From UBA4085 sp964556755 (GTDB lineage Bacteria; Acidobacteriota; Aminicenantia; Aminicenantales; UBA4085), in NCBI GenBank assembly GCA_964556755.1, contig CAZKXI010000032.1, positions 1 to 26,325 of the forward strand: 26,325 nt of DNA, read 5' to 3'. Positions 1-7,796 of this stretch are shown piece by piece; position 1 is the first letter of the stretch; every line of letters starts with the position of its first letter. The translations under genes and the position numbers were made by a program. The notes beneath the pieces are model-generated. The model was not told where the DNA came from. It ran no database searches and saw only the letters and a list, made by a program, of their open reading frames with translations.

Positions 1-99
1 TCGATCGGCAAGTCAATCGAAGCGGTTATCCGCGAGAGCGCCCGGGCCCTGATGCTAAGATCAACAGATGCCCCAAGGAGAGAGCGGGATCATCTATAG
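1..99 (+). other. Possible 3' end of a truncated gene
   Basis: Frame 1 is open from the window edge to a TAG at 97-99 and reads as a helix-like tail containing KSIEAVIRESARALML. It would converge tail-to-tail with the minus-strand gene ending at 90, overlapping it by 10 bases. No domain can be recognised from about 32 residues. Frame 3 is also open across this stretch, so the coding assignment is only a possibility. Confidence 0.2.
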
Positions 100-1094
100 A
101 ACGCCGCCAGCTCTTTCTCCACGCCCGGGTCCAGGAGCTCGTTCTCGATCATCCAGGTCTCGTTGAAGGCGTGGGAGAGGTAGCTTTCACCTCCATCGCC
201 GACGAGGAGCGCCATGACCTTCCGCTCCGACCCCGGCGCGATCCCGCTGATATGCTTCATGGCGTAATAGGCGACCATGCCGCCCGAATCGCCCATCAAC
301 AGCCCCTTCTTGGCCGCGAAATAGCGCATCGTGTTGAAGGCTTGGGCGTCGGAAACGGTATCGTGGCGGTCGATCACGGAGTGGTCGATGTTCTTCGGCA
401 GCTTGGCCCCCGGAGGGTAGCCCGGCCCCGAGATGAAATAGCCGTGGCCGCGGGGGGAAAAATGCGCCGATCCCTTGGGTTCGAGGGCGATCACAGTCGT
501 CGCCCCATGCTCCTTGAGGTAGCGGCTTGTTCCTGAAAGCGAGCTCCCCGTCCCGATGGTGCCGACGAAGACGTCGATCCTGGGGATTTGCCGCAGCAGC
601 TCCGGACCCAGGGAGCGGTAGTATCCGCGGGGATTGTCCGGGTTGTCGTACTGGTCCAGGTTGACGGCGCCGGGGATCTCGCGGGCCAGTCGCCGGGCCG
701 TCTCGCGTCGGACGTCGACCAGGTGGCCGCCGGCGGGATCGTCCTCATCGACGCAGAAGTGAAGCTCGCCGCCGTAGACCCGGATGGCGTTCAGCTTATC
801 GGCCGGGGCGTGCTTATCGACGACGGCGATGAAGCGATAGCCGCGCGCCGCGGCCATCATGGCCAGGGCCTTGGCGGTATTGCCGGAGGAAGACTCTACG
901 ATCGTCATTCCGGGCTTCAGGGCTCCCCTCTCCTCGGCGGCCGAGATCAGCCCCCAGGCCGTCCGGTCCTTGAAGCTGCCCGAGGGATTGAAGCTCTCGA
1001 GCTTGAGGTAGAGATCCCAGTCCGGGCGCACGGTCCTGATCTTCAAAACAGGCGAGTGCCCGATCAGCTCCGTCAAGTCATTGGCGACGATCAT
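90..1094 (-). CDS. Cysteine synthase / SbnA-like PLP-dependent enzyme
   Basis: Fold-type II PLP enzyme of the cysteine synthase / O-acetylserine sulfhydrylase group, 334 residues. The PLP lysine is K42 in SGSFKDR. The substrate loop SSSGN is at 68-72, the phosphate-binding loop GTIGTGSS at 178-185, and GDGGESYL at 299-306. The VVDKHAPADKLNAI and NLDQYDN segments recall SbnA (2,3-diaminopropionate pathway) more than housekeeping CysK, but this is from memory. The ATG at 1094 is chosen because it forms a 4-bp ATGA overlap with the upstream metallophosphoesterase gene; the longer open frame upstream of it is only a shadow of that gene. Cytoplasmic. It could be cysteine synthase, cystathionine beta-synthase-like, or a diaminopropionate/ammonia-lyase-type enzyme. 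An ornithine-cyclodeaminase-family gene lies nearby at 4664 but on the other strand. Confidence 0.9.
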   Translation of the reverse strand: MIVANDLTELIGHSPVLKIRTVRPDWDLYLKLESFNPSGSFKDRTAWGLISAAEERGALKPGMTIVESSSGNTAKALAMMAAARGYRFIAVVDKHAPADKLNAIRVYGGELHFCVDEDDPAGGHLVDVRRETARRLAREIPGAVNLDQYDNPDNPRGYYRSLGPELLRQIPRIDVFVGTIGTGSSLSGTSRYLKEHGATTVIALEPKGSAHFSPRGHGYFISGPGYPPGAKLPKNIDHSVIDRHDTVSDAQAFNTMRYFAAKKGLLMGDSGGMVAYYAMKHISGIAPGSERKVMALLVGDGGESYLSHAFNETWMIENELLDPGVEKELAAFYR

Positions 1095-2245
1095 TTCGTA
1101 TCCCCCGCGGGCGATTGGAACGTGATGAGAAGCTGCGTGATCTCGGCCGTCGTCCCGATGCGGGCCGGCGGGCTCCAAACCCCGACGCCCGGCGAGACGT
1201 AGAACTGGGTTTTGCCGCGGCGGGCGTATCCGCTCCCGGGCTTGAAGAGAAGGTTCGCAACCCAAGTGGCGGGGACAACCTGGCCGCCGTGGGTGTGGCC
1301 CCCGAGCTGGAGATCGATCCCGGCCGCGACGGCCTCGTCGAGCCCGAGCGGGGTGTGGTCCATGACAAGGGCCGGCTTGGCCCTGTCGGCACCATGAAGC
1401 AGCTGCTCCAGAGATGGCCGCCCTTTGGGACTCGAGAAATAGCCAAGCCCGCCGCGACCCGCCAAATAGAAGGAGTCGGCAACCAGCACGGCTTCGTCCT
1501 CCAAGACGCGGACGCGGCCCGCCTTGTAGATGTCCAGACTGGTTCGCCTACCGATGAAGTATTCGTGCTGGCCGAAGCAGGTGAAGACCCCGTAGCGGGC
1601 GCGCAGCCCGGCCAGCGCGGCCGGCAGGCGTTCCCGCTCGGACCGCAGCGCCTCCTCGTTCATGAGATCGCCCAGGAGGAGGACGATGTCGGGCTCGAGG
1701 GCATTGACCCTGCGGATGATGTCCTCAAACCTGGAGACGCGCATGAGGGGGCCGATGTGGACGTCGGCCAGGGCGACGAGGTTCAGGCTCGCGAGGGCGC
1801 CGCCCGGCTTGTCGATCCGGACCTCGACCGGGCGGACGCGGACATGGCGGGCGTGGATCGTGCCGCCGAGGAGGAGCAGGACCGTGCTCCCCAGGACCAA
1901 GCCGAAGGCGACGACCCCGGCTTTCTTCCGATTCGCCCTCAACGGCGCGGGCAGGATCGGGACCCGCCGGTCGACAAAGAGGACGAGATCGACGATGATC
2001 GTGAACAGAGGCAGATAGAGGAGCATCCCCATATAGAAGGAAGCGCAAACCCAAACAGCTTCCGCAAGGCGGCCGGGCTCTCCATGCTCGAAGCTGTGCA
2101 TCAGGAAGATGCTGGACGAGAAGACAAGGTACGCGCCCAGAATGACACGGCGCCAGCCGCCGAGGCCGGCCAGGGCCTTCCAGGCGCGCTGAAGCAGATA
2201 GACGTTCACCACGAGATAGACGACAAGTCCCACGATAATGAACAC
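1091..2245 (-). CDS. Membrane-anchored metallophosphoesterase (YkuE-type)
   Basis: 384 residues. The N-terminal third has about four hydrophobic segments (roughly 1-18, 34-50, 66-90, 108-128). A calcineurin-like phosphoesterase domain follows from about 150. Metal-site motifs are DVHIG (D161, H163), GDLMNE (D193), GQHEYF (H227), MDHTP (H297) and GGHTHGGQ (H317, H319). Family members cleave phosphodiesters or phosphomonoesters, often lipid-linked, with two metal ions; the substrate here is unknown. Motif III reads GQHE instead of the usual GNHE/D, so a normally near-invariant Asn is Gln. Translation appears to start at a GTG (2243-2245); the upstream ribosome site is weak. It is first of a two-gene unit with the PLP enzyme (ATGA overlap) and diverges from the steroid-reductase-like gene. 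Confidence 0.9.
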   Translation of the reverse strand: MFIIVGLVVYLVVNVYLLQRAWKALAGLGGWRRVILGAYLVFSSSIFLMHSFEHGEPGRLAEAVWVCASFYMGMLLYLPLFTIIVDLVLFVDRRVPILPAPLRANRKKAGVVAFGLVLGSTVLLLLGGTIHARHVRVRPVEVRIDKPGGALASLNLVALADVHIGPLMRVSRFEDIIRRVNALEPDIVLLLGDLMNEEALRSERERLPAALAGLRARYGVFTCFGQHEYFIGRRTSLDIYKAGRVRVLEDEAVLVADSFYLAGRGGLGYFSSPKGRPSLEQLLHGADRAKPALVMDHTPLGLDEAVAAGIDLQLGGHTHGGQVVPATWVANLLFKPGSGYARRGKTQFYVSPGVGVWSPPARIGTTAEITQLLITFQSPAGDTK

Positions 2246-2273
2246 GGCACGGACTCACTTTCGAGAAGCTGGG

Positions 2274-2279
2274 ATTATA
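2274..2279 (-). promoter_or_regulatory. Candidate -10 box for the metallophosphoesterase unit
   Basis: A perfect TATAAT on the minus strand lies about 29 nt upstream of the GTG start at 2245, in the 84-bp divergent gap. The position 17 bp further upstream reads GTGGGT, a poor -35, so the call rests on the -10 box and its placement only. Confidence 0.4.
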
Positions 2280-2329
2280 CAATATCCAAGCCCGGGACCC
2301 ACCTGTGATAAGATGCGCCCCACAAGCCC

Positions 2330-3091
2330 ATGAGCGAATACCAGCTCTACAAAATCATCCTGATCTGTTTTCTCGGCCTATCCGCGTTCGCCTTCGCGGC
2401 GATCTTCTTCATCCCCGTTCCCTACGGCAGGCACAACCGGCCGGGCTGGGGGCCCCAGATCAAGGCTTTCCTGGGATGGTTTTTCATGGAATCGCCGTCC
2501 TTCTTCGTCTTTGCGATCGTCTTCGCCCTCTCGCCGCACCGGACAGGCGCCGCCGCCTGGATCTTCTTCGGGCTCTGGGAAGCACACTATATCCAGCGGA
2601 GCCTGGTGTATCCCTTCCTCATGCGCGGAAAAGCCAAGACGATGCCTCTGGTCATCGTCCTGATGGCCTGCTCCTTCACCTCGCTCAACAGCTATCTCAA
2701 CGGCCGCTGGCTCTTCCGTTTCAGCGGCGGGTACGACTCGGCCTGGCTCAAGGACCCGAGGTTCATCGCCGGCGCGGCGCTCTTTCTGATCGGCTTCGCG
2801 ATCAATATCCACTCCGACTCCATTCTCAGGCGCTTGAGGCCGCCCTCCGAGACCGGCTACAAGATCCCGCGCGGCGGGCTGTTTCGCTACGTCTCCTGCG
2901 CCAACTACTTCGGCGAGATCATCGAATGGTCCGGCTGGGCCCTGGCGACCTGGTCGCTCCCGGGGTTGGCCTTCGCGGTCTGGACCGTGGCCAACCTGGC
3001 CCCGCGCGCCTTCAGACATCATCGCTGGTATCGCCGCAGCTTCCCCGACTATCCCAAGGATCGCAAGGCGCTCATCCCGTTCCTGATCTAG
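2330..3091 (+). CDS. Steroid 5-alpha-reductase (SRD5A)-like membrane enzyme
   Basis: A polytopic membrane protein of 253 residues; human SRD5A2 has 254. Family members use NADPH to reduce the delta-4 double bond of 3-oxo-steroids. The C-terminal third is closely similar, as I recall it, to animal SRD5A: NIHSDSILRRLR (159-170), YKIPRGGLFRYVSCANYFGE (177-196), IIEWSGWALATWSLPGLAFA (197-216), and the ending YPKDRKALIPF. The catalytic pair has counterparts in E54 (FMESPSF) and Y87 (HYIQRSLVYP). The gene stands alone between the divergent metallophosphoesterase and a small membrane-protein gene. The start ATG has only a weak upstream ribosome site, but the N-terminus lines up with family length. 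The physiological substrate in a bacterium is unknown: an environmental or host steroid, or an endogenous polyprenoid/enone lipid. Confidence 0.92.
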   Translation: MSEYQLYKIILICFLGLSAFAFAAIFFIPVPYGRHNRPGWGPQIKAFLGWFFMESPSFFVFAIVFALSPHRTGAAAWIFFGLWEAHYIQRSLVYPFLMRGKAKTMPLVIVLMACSFTSLNSYLNGRWLFRFSGGYDSAWLKDPRFIAGAALFLIGFAINIHSDSILRRLRPPSETGYKIPRGGLFRYVSCANYFGEIIEWSGWALATWSLPGLAFAVWTVANLAPRAFRHHRWYRRSFPDYPKDRKALIPFLI

Positions 3092-3092
3092 C

Positions 3093-3119
3093 TTGACCCC
3101 CCTTCCCTTGCGGTATAGC
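3093..3119 (+). promoter_or_regulatory. Possible promoter for the 62-residue membrane protein
   Basis: TTGACC (3093-3098) and TATAGC (3114-3119) are separated by 15 bp, shorter than the usual 16-18. They lie just after the stop of the reductase-like gene and about 23 nt before the next start codon. Confidence 0.35.
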
Positions 3120-3141
3120 CTTCTCATCAAGGGAGAGTGCC

Positions 3142-3330
3142 ATGATCCAAATCCTGATCTTCGCCGTCTGCGGCGTGATGATCGGTCTCGGGTATTGCGG
3201 TATGATGCTGGCCAGGATCGAGTCGAAGAATAAGCCGGTCCCATCCAACGGCGCGGCGATCTTCTTGGGTATGATCTGCCTGGCTGCCGTCATCATCATC
3301 TTGTCCATCAACCAAGCGCAAAAGATGTAA
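3142..3330 (+). CDS. Small membrane protein, unknown function
   Basis: 62 residues, with a GGGAG ribosome site (3131-3135) 6 nt before the ATG. Two hydrophobic helices (about 3-24 and 38-57) are separated by a short polar loop containing KNKPVPSNG, so it is probably an inner-membrane hairpin. It lies 50 nt after the steroid-reductase-like gene in the same direction and might be cotranscribed or use its own weak promoter. I do not recognise a family. Confidence 0.7.
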   Translation: MIQILIFAVCGVMIGLGYCGMMLARIESKNKPVPSNGAAIFLGMICLAAVIIILSINQAQKM

Positions 3331-3370
3331 TCCCGCTTGAATTCGGGGAGAGCCTCCGGACGGCCTTGAT

Positions 3371-3388
3371 CCCGAGACGCGACTCGGG
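3371..3388 (+). terminator. Short hairpin in the 3331-3519 gap
   Basis: CCCGAG (3371-3376) pairs with CTCGGG (3383-3388) around a 6-nt loop. No T-run follows, so a classic intrinsic terminator is not supported. The rest of this 189-bp gap shows nothing else recognisable apart from the AAGGAG ribosome site of the next gene. Confidence 0.25.
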
Positions 3389-3519
3389 CTAGTCTGGACG
3401 CGGGCCCTCCCCATGGACGACGGCCATCCGGCGCGATGTCCCCGCGCTTCCGATTCCGCTCAAGCGGCCGTTCGTTCACCGAGGAGGAAGCCCGACTCGA
3501 AGGATCAAGGAGCCCGCCC

Positions 3520-4647
3520 ATGTCCCCCTTCCAGCCTTTCGTGATGGAGCGGATGATGTCCAAGTTCGAGAAGGCCGTGGACTACAACCTCTCCGAGAGC
3601 GGCGTCCACCCCATGACGCTGCAAGACCTCTTTCAGGACGATCCGGCCGGGCTGGAGGCCCTGACCCGTATCGAGATGGACTACGCCCACGCCAACGGCG
3701 TTCCCGAGCTGAGGAGCCGTATTGCCGCCCTCTACCGCGGCGCAGGCCCCGAGAACGTCCTCGTGACCGTGGGGGCGATCGAGGCCAACTACGACATCCT
3801 GTGGGGGCTTCTCGAGCCGGGCGACGAAGTCGTCGTCATGCTCCCCAACTACATGCAGATCTGGGGGCTGGCCAAGAACCTCAACCTCCGCCTCAAGACC
3901 TTCAGCCTGGACGAGGCGAGCGGCTGGGCGCCCGACCTCGAGGGATTGAAGAATGCCGTCTCGCCCAAGACCAAGCTGATCGCCGTCTGCAACCCCAATA
4001 ATCCGACGGGCTATATTCTGAGGGACGCAGAGATGGAGGCCATCGTCGAGGCCGCCCGCCGGTCGGGGGCCTGGATTCTGGCTGACGAGGTCTATGCCGG
4101 GGCCGAGCGCGTGGCCGAAGAGACCACACCGTCCTTCTACGGCCGCTACGAGAAGGTGCTGGCCGTCGGCAGCCTGAGCAAGGCCTATGGCCTGCCGGGG
4201 CTGAGAATCGGCTGGGTCGTCGGGCCGGCCCCTGTCGTCGACGAGCTCTGGGCCCGGCACGAATACCTGACCCTGAGCGCCACGATGCTCTCGAACCATC
4301 TGGCGGCCTACGCCCTCTCGCCGCAGGTGCGCCCCCGCATCATCCAGCGCACCCGCGGCTACATCCGGCGCGGCTATCCCGTTCTGGAGCAATGGATGCG
4401 CGACCAGGGCGACATCCTTTCCGCCACCCCGCCCCAGGCGGCCGCCATCGCCTTCGTGAAGTACGGCCTGGATATCGACTCCACCCGGCTTGTGGAGCGG
4501 CTGCGCGAGGAGAAGAAGGTGCTCATCGTGCCCGGCGATCACTTCGGCCTCGACCGCTTCGTCCGCATCAGCTACGGCCAGCCGCACGAATACCTGAAGC
4601 CGGCATTGGACCGCATCGGCGACCTGATCCGGGAGCTTCGGAAATAG
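3520..4647 (+). CDS. Class I/II PLP aminotransferase
   Basis: Fold-type I aminotransferase, 375 residues. The PLP lysine is K221 in SLSKAYGLPGLRIGW. Other anchors are NPNNPTG (158-164), the D189/Y192 pair in DEVYAG, the aromatic-stacking Y111 in PNYM, and the substrate-carboxylate arginine R349 in FVRISYG. It exchanges amino groups between an amino acid and a 2-oxo acid in the cytoplasm; the substrate is not readable. The start at 3520 is preferred over an in-frame ATG at 3436 because AAGGAG lies 7 nt upstream and the 28 extra residues are low-complexity. It is followed after 16 nt by the ornithine-cyclodeaminase-family gene, so the two probably act on related amino or imino acids. Some relatives are annotated as capreomycidine synthase-like, which I would not transfer. 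Confidence 0.92.
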   Translation: MSPFQPFVMERMMSKFEKAVDYNLSESGVHPMTLQDLFQDDPAGLEALTRIEMDYAHANGVPELRSRIAALYRGAGPENVLVTVGAIEANYDILWGLLEPGDEVVVMLPNYMQIWGLAKNLNLRLKTFSLDEASGWAPDLEGLKNAVSPKTKLIAVCNPNNPTGYILRDAEMEAIVEAARRSGAWILADEVYAGAERVAEETTPSFYGRYEKVLAVGSLSKAYGLPGLRIGWVVGPAPVVDELWARHEYLTLSATMLSNHLAAYALSPQVRPRIIQRTRGYIRRGYPVLEQWMRDQGDILSATPPQAAAIAFVKYGLDIDSTRLVERLREEKKVLIVPGDHFGLDRFVRISYGQPHEYLKPALDRIGDLIRELRK

Positions 4648-4663
4648 GCCGGCGGGGCGCCGC

Positions 4664-5605
4664 GTGAGAGTCGTCAGCCTGAACCAGATCAAGGAGGTCG
4701 TCCCCTCCCTGGACCTCGTCCCGGCCATCGAGGCGGGCTTTGTCGCCTATTCGGAGGGCCGCGCCGTCGTGCCGCCGGTCGGCGAGCTGATCCTGGACGG
4801 GGGCGAGGCGCACATCAAATACGGCTACATCCGAGGCGGAGACTATTACGTCATCAAGATCGCCTCGGGCTTCTACGGCAATCCCGAGATGGGCCTGCCC
4901 TCGGGCAACGGCTGCATGCTGCTCTTCAGCCAGCGGACGGGCGAGCCGGCCGCCGTCCTGCTCGACGAGGGCTATCTGACCGATGTCCGGACCGCTATCG
5001 CGGGAGCGATCGCCGCCAAATACTGCGCGCCGCGGCGGGTCGAGCGCATCGGCATGGTCGGCGCCGGATCTCAAGCCCGGCATCAGCTCGAGTGGCTGGC
5101 GAGGGCGACGCATTGCCGGGATGTTCTGGCTTGGGGCCCGCTGCCCGATGAGCTGGCGGCCTACCAGAAGGACATGGAATCGCGCGGCTTCAAGGTCGAG
5201 ACGACGGCGGAGCCGGGCCCGATCCTAGGGACCTGCAACCTGGTCGTCACCGCCACGCCCTCGAGGAGGCCGCTGCTTTCCGCGGCCGACCTCAGGCCCG
5301 GCACCCACATCACCGCCGTCGGGTCAGATACTCCGGAGAAGCAGGAGCTGGACCCGGCCATCCTGGCGCGGGCCGATGTCGTGGTGGCGGACAGCATGGC
5401 CCAGTGCCGGCTGCGCGGCGAGATTCACAAGGCCATCGAGGCCGGGGCGATCGCCGCGGAGAAGTGCGTCGAGCTGGGGAACGTTATCGCCGCTCGGGCC
5501 CGAGGGCGGACCTCGGAGGACCAGATCTCGGTCGTCGATCTGACGGGGGTCGCCGTGCAGGACATCCAGATTGCCGCGGCCGTTCTCCAGGCCGTCTCCC
5601 GCTAA
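4664..5605 (+). CDS. Ornithine cyclodeaminase / mu-crystallin family dehydrogenase
   Basis: 313 residues, GTG start 16 nt after the aminotransferase stop. The family includes ornithine cyclodeaminase, alanine dehydrogenase, ketimine reductase and SbnB. Visible features are K65 (VIKIAS) and R109 (DVRTA) at the substrate site, the dinucleotide-binding loop GAGSQAR (133-139), and D222 in GSDTPEKQELD, which lines up with the catalytic Asp of ornithine cyclodeaminase. Typical chemistry is NAD(P)-linked oxidation of an amino acid or reduction of a cyclic imine. Pairing with an aminotransferase suggests a ketimine or imino-acid step. Its 3' end overlaps the convergent hydroxyacid dehydrogenase by 4 bp (5602-5605), leaving no room for a terminator between the two operons. 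Confidence 0.9.
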   Translation: MRVVSLNQIKEVVPSLDLVPAIEAGFVAYSEGRAVVPPVGELILDGGEAHIKYGYIRGGDYYVIKIASGFYGNPEMGLPSGNGCMLLFSQRTGEPAAVLLDEGYLTDVRTAIAGAIAAKYCAPRRVERIGMVGAGSQARHQLEWLARATHCRDVLAWGPLPDELAAYQKDMESRGFKVETTAEPGPILGTCNLVVTATPSRRPLLSAADLRPGTHITAVGSDTPEKQELDPAILARADVVVADSMAQCRLRGEIHKAIEAGAIAAEKCVELGNVIAARARGRTSEDQISVVDLTGVAVQDIQIAAAVLQAVSR

Positions 5606-6636
5606 CGGCTCCCCCCGCCCAGAACCTCCGGATTGATGACGAAGCGGGGCCGGCGGCCGGCCAGGAAGGCACGAACGTCCTCCATGATCATGCGGCGGAT
5701 GTCGAGCCCGCCCTCCTCGCTGTACCAGGCCACGTGCGGGCTGATGATGACGTTCCTCATCCCGAAGAGCTCCAGCTTGGGCTTGGGCGGCTCTTCCTCG
5801 AAGACGTCCAGGGCGGCGCCGGCGATGCGGCCGCTCTTGAGGGCCTGGATGAGATCGCGGGTCTTGATGATGGGCCCGCGGGCGGTGTTGACGAGGACCG
5901 CCGCCGGCTTCATCAGGGCCAGACGAGTCGCGTCGAACAGCCCCCGCGTCTCCGGCGTCACCGGGACATGGATGGTGACGATGTCGGATTCCCGGAGAAG
6001 CGTCTCGAGCGGCGTATGGGCCGTCCCGATCTCCTTCAAACGCGCCGGGGGAAGGTAGGGATCGCAGACCAGGATTCTGGTCCCCCAGCCTTGGATCTTT
6101 CGAAAGACCCGAGAGCCGATGTTCCCGCAGCCGACGATGCCGATCGTCTTGCCGGCCAGGCGGTAGAGGGGAGCGATCTTCTCCGAGCTCCAGCGGCCGG
6201 TCCGCATCCAGTCCTTGAGCATCTCGTCCTGGATGCGCTTCTTGCGGTAAGCCTCCAGCATGAGCATCAGGGCGTGCTCGGCCACATCCTCGCTGGAGGC
6301 GGTCGCCTCGTTGGCGAAGAGGATGCCTTGCTTTGTGCAGGCGGCCACGTCCACGTTGTCGTAGCCGATGCCGTGACGGATGATAAGCCTGGCTCGTTTC
6401 AAGCGGGAGACGACCTCCTCCCCAAACGGCGCCATGTTGACGAGGATGATGTCGGCGTCCTTGACCTTGGCGACGATCTCCGCCGGGGTGGCGGCCTTGA
6501 GCTGATAGGCGGCGAAACGGACGCCCAGGCGCTTGCATTCGGCCGCTTCCCAGTCCAGGTCGCGCTCGACATAATCCGTCACCTTGAACGTGACGGGCTT
6601 CTGGAGATGAAACCGGGGCGGCAATTTTGCGGTCAT
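5602..6636 (-). CDS. D-2-hydroxyacid dehydrogenase, NAD-dependent (PGDH/CtBP type)
   Basis: 344 residues. The NAD-binding loop is GIVGCGNIGSRV (GCGNIG 169-174). Catalytic residues are R253 (NTARGP), E281 or E282 (DVFEEEPP) and H301 (SPHVAWYS). It interconverts a 2-oxo acid and a D-2-hydroxy acid. The branch with SPHVAWYSEE resembles the C-terminal-binding-protein-like dehydrogenases rather than biosynthetic SerA, and there is no ACT domain. The start at 6636 is chosen because it makes an ATGA overlap with the preceding transglutaminase-like gene and has GGAAG upstream; a longer open frame upstream only shadows that gene. It is the last gene of the eleven-gene minus-strand run, consistent with a late step on a 2-oxo or hydroxy acid product. 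Confidence 0.93.
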   Translation of the reverse strand: MTAKLPPRFHLQKPVTFKVTDYVERDLDWEAAECKRLGVRFAAYQLKAATPAEIVAKVKDADIILVNMAPFGEEVVSRLKRARLIIRHGIGYDNVDVAACTKQGILFANEATASSEDVAEHALMLMLEAYRKKRIQDEMLKDWMRTGRWSSEKIAPLYRLAGKTIGIVGCGNIGSRVFRKIQGWGTRILVCDPYLPPARLKEIGTAHTPLETLLRESDIVTIHVPVTPETRGLFDATRLALMKPAAVLVNTARGPIIKTRDLIQALKSGRIAGAALDVFEEEPPKPKLELFGMRNVIISPHVAWYSEEGGLDIRRMIMEDVRAFLAGRRPRFVINPEVLGGGSR

Positions 6637-7766
6637 GGCGTCTTCTTCCGGGAGTACATGAAGGTCTGGTCCCTCTTGAAATAGTTCAGCAGGGCGTCGC
6701 GGCTGGGGCATTCGAGGACGCCCATCTTCTTCTCGGTCTTTGTCTCGGGATCGTAGACGGTCGCCGCCAAGCTGCCGACCCGATCCGGATCGTTCAAGGC
6801 CCGCGCCAGCTCGGCCATGTGGATCGGCCCCTGGCCCGGAATCTCCATGCCGGTCATGGCGAAGGTCAGATCGATCCAGATCCACTTGTTGAGGGTCTCG
6901 TCGAAGATCTCCGACGTGGAATGGCCCTCGGCCATCAGCAGGTCATAAGTCGGCCCCTTGGACCAGGTCCGCATCATCTTCATGGTCCGGGCCGGGATGC
7001 CCAAGGCGTTGCAGGCGTGGACGAAGACATCGGCCAGGTTGCTGCACCAGCCCCGGTCCTCCCCGGCCTTCATCCGCCGGTACTGGACAAACGGCGGCGC
7101 GTTCATCTTGTCGGAGGGCGTGCCGCGGTGCGTCCGCAGCTCCTCCAGAAGGAGGCGGGCCAGCTTTCTGGCTTTCTCCAGCGGCGGGGCCGCCCCCGCC
7201 ACAGCATTCCCCCACGTGGCTTGGGCGAACGCGATGTCCTCGGGGGACGGCTGGTCGGGGACCCAGTCCGCCACGCGGCTGAGGACGATCGGAATATCGG
7301 TCTTCTGGACGATGACGTAGCCCGGCGCGGTCTGGCCGGCTTTGGCGTAGAGCTCGCGCGGGTAGTAATTGACCTTGATGAGATAGTCTTTGGATCGGAC
7401 GCCGGCGGCGCTCACGGCCCGGACGATGGTCTCCGTCTTCTGGACGTCGGGGGTGTGCCTGTCCTCGAAAGTCAGGACGAGGCTGTCGCCCTCGGCGGTC
7501 CGGAAAGGGGCCCCGTTGGTCGAATACTCGAAGCGGGCGAAGCCCTTGAAGTCCGAGACGAGAGCCATCTTCAGCCCTACTCCATCCGGCAGGCGGTCCA
7601 TGGTTCGTAGGGCCACATCTTCCAAGCGCGGATAGAGGGCCCTCTCGTTCGATTGCAGCTCGACGATCTCGGTCCCCGGCAGGTTGACGGTTTCCTGGGC
7701 AGCGGCATATCCGAACGCGAACGCCATGCCGAGAACGACCGCCGCCGCGAATCGGATCTTCTTCAT
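6633..7766 (-). CDS. Secreted transglutaminase-like protein
   Basis: 377 residues with a Sec signal peptide (hydrophobic 6-20, cleavage likely after AAAQ at about 24). The transglutaminase/protease core lies in the C-terminal half, with the triad C241 (DRGWCSNLADVF), H282 (EGHSTSEI) and D299 (WIWIDL). The preceding part (about 30-170) is beta-rich. It may act as a thiol peptidase or amidase on secreted or periplasmic substrates; family members are functionally diverse. It shares several motifs with the membrane protein at 14918-16279 (NYYPRELYA against NFYPKEAYA, then GTPSD), so the two are diverged paralogues. A strong GGAGGAAGAG ribosome site precedes the ATG. The gap to the upstream amidohydrolase gene is 30 nt. 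Confidence 0.88.
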   Translation of the reverse strand: MKKIRFAAAVVLGMAFAFGYAAAQETVNLPGTEIVELQSNERALYPRLEDVALRTMDRLPDGVGLKMALVSDFKGFARFEYSTNGAPFRTAEGDSLVLTFEDRHTPDVQKTETIVRAVSAAGVRSKDYLIKVNYYPRELYAKAGQTAPGYVIVQKTDIPIVLSRVADWVPDQPSPEDIAFAQATWGNAVAGAAPPLEKARKLARLLLEELRTHRGTPSDKMNAPPFVQYRRMKAGEDRGWCSNLADVFVHACNALGIPARTMKMMRTWSKGPTYDLLMAEGHSTSEIFDETLNKWIWIDLTFAMTGMEIPGQGPIHMAELARALNDPDRVGSLAATVYDPETKTEKKMGVLECPSRDALLNYFKRDQTFMYSRKKTP

Positions 7767-7796
7767 CTCTTCCTCCCCAACGCACTCCGACTGAAC

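Noticed and set aside
1115..2308. Long plus-strand open frame (397 codons) opposite the metallophosphoesterase
   Set aside because: It is antisense to a gene with clear catalytic motifs, and its protein is rich in Asp, Arg, Glu and Gln without any domain. It is a high-GC shadow.
3436..3519. Earlier in-frame ATG for the class I aminotransferase
   Set aside because: The 28 extra residues are Arg/Ser-rich without similarity, and the AAGGAG site favours 3520.
5404..6684. 426-codon plus-strand frame across the hydroxyacid dehydrogenase
   Set aside because: It is antisense to a gene with complete NAD-binding and catalytic motifs. There is no domain in the translation.
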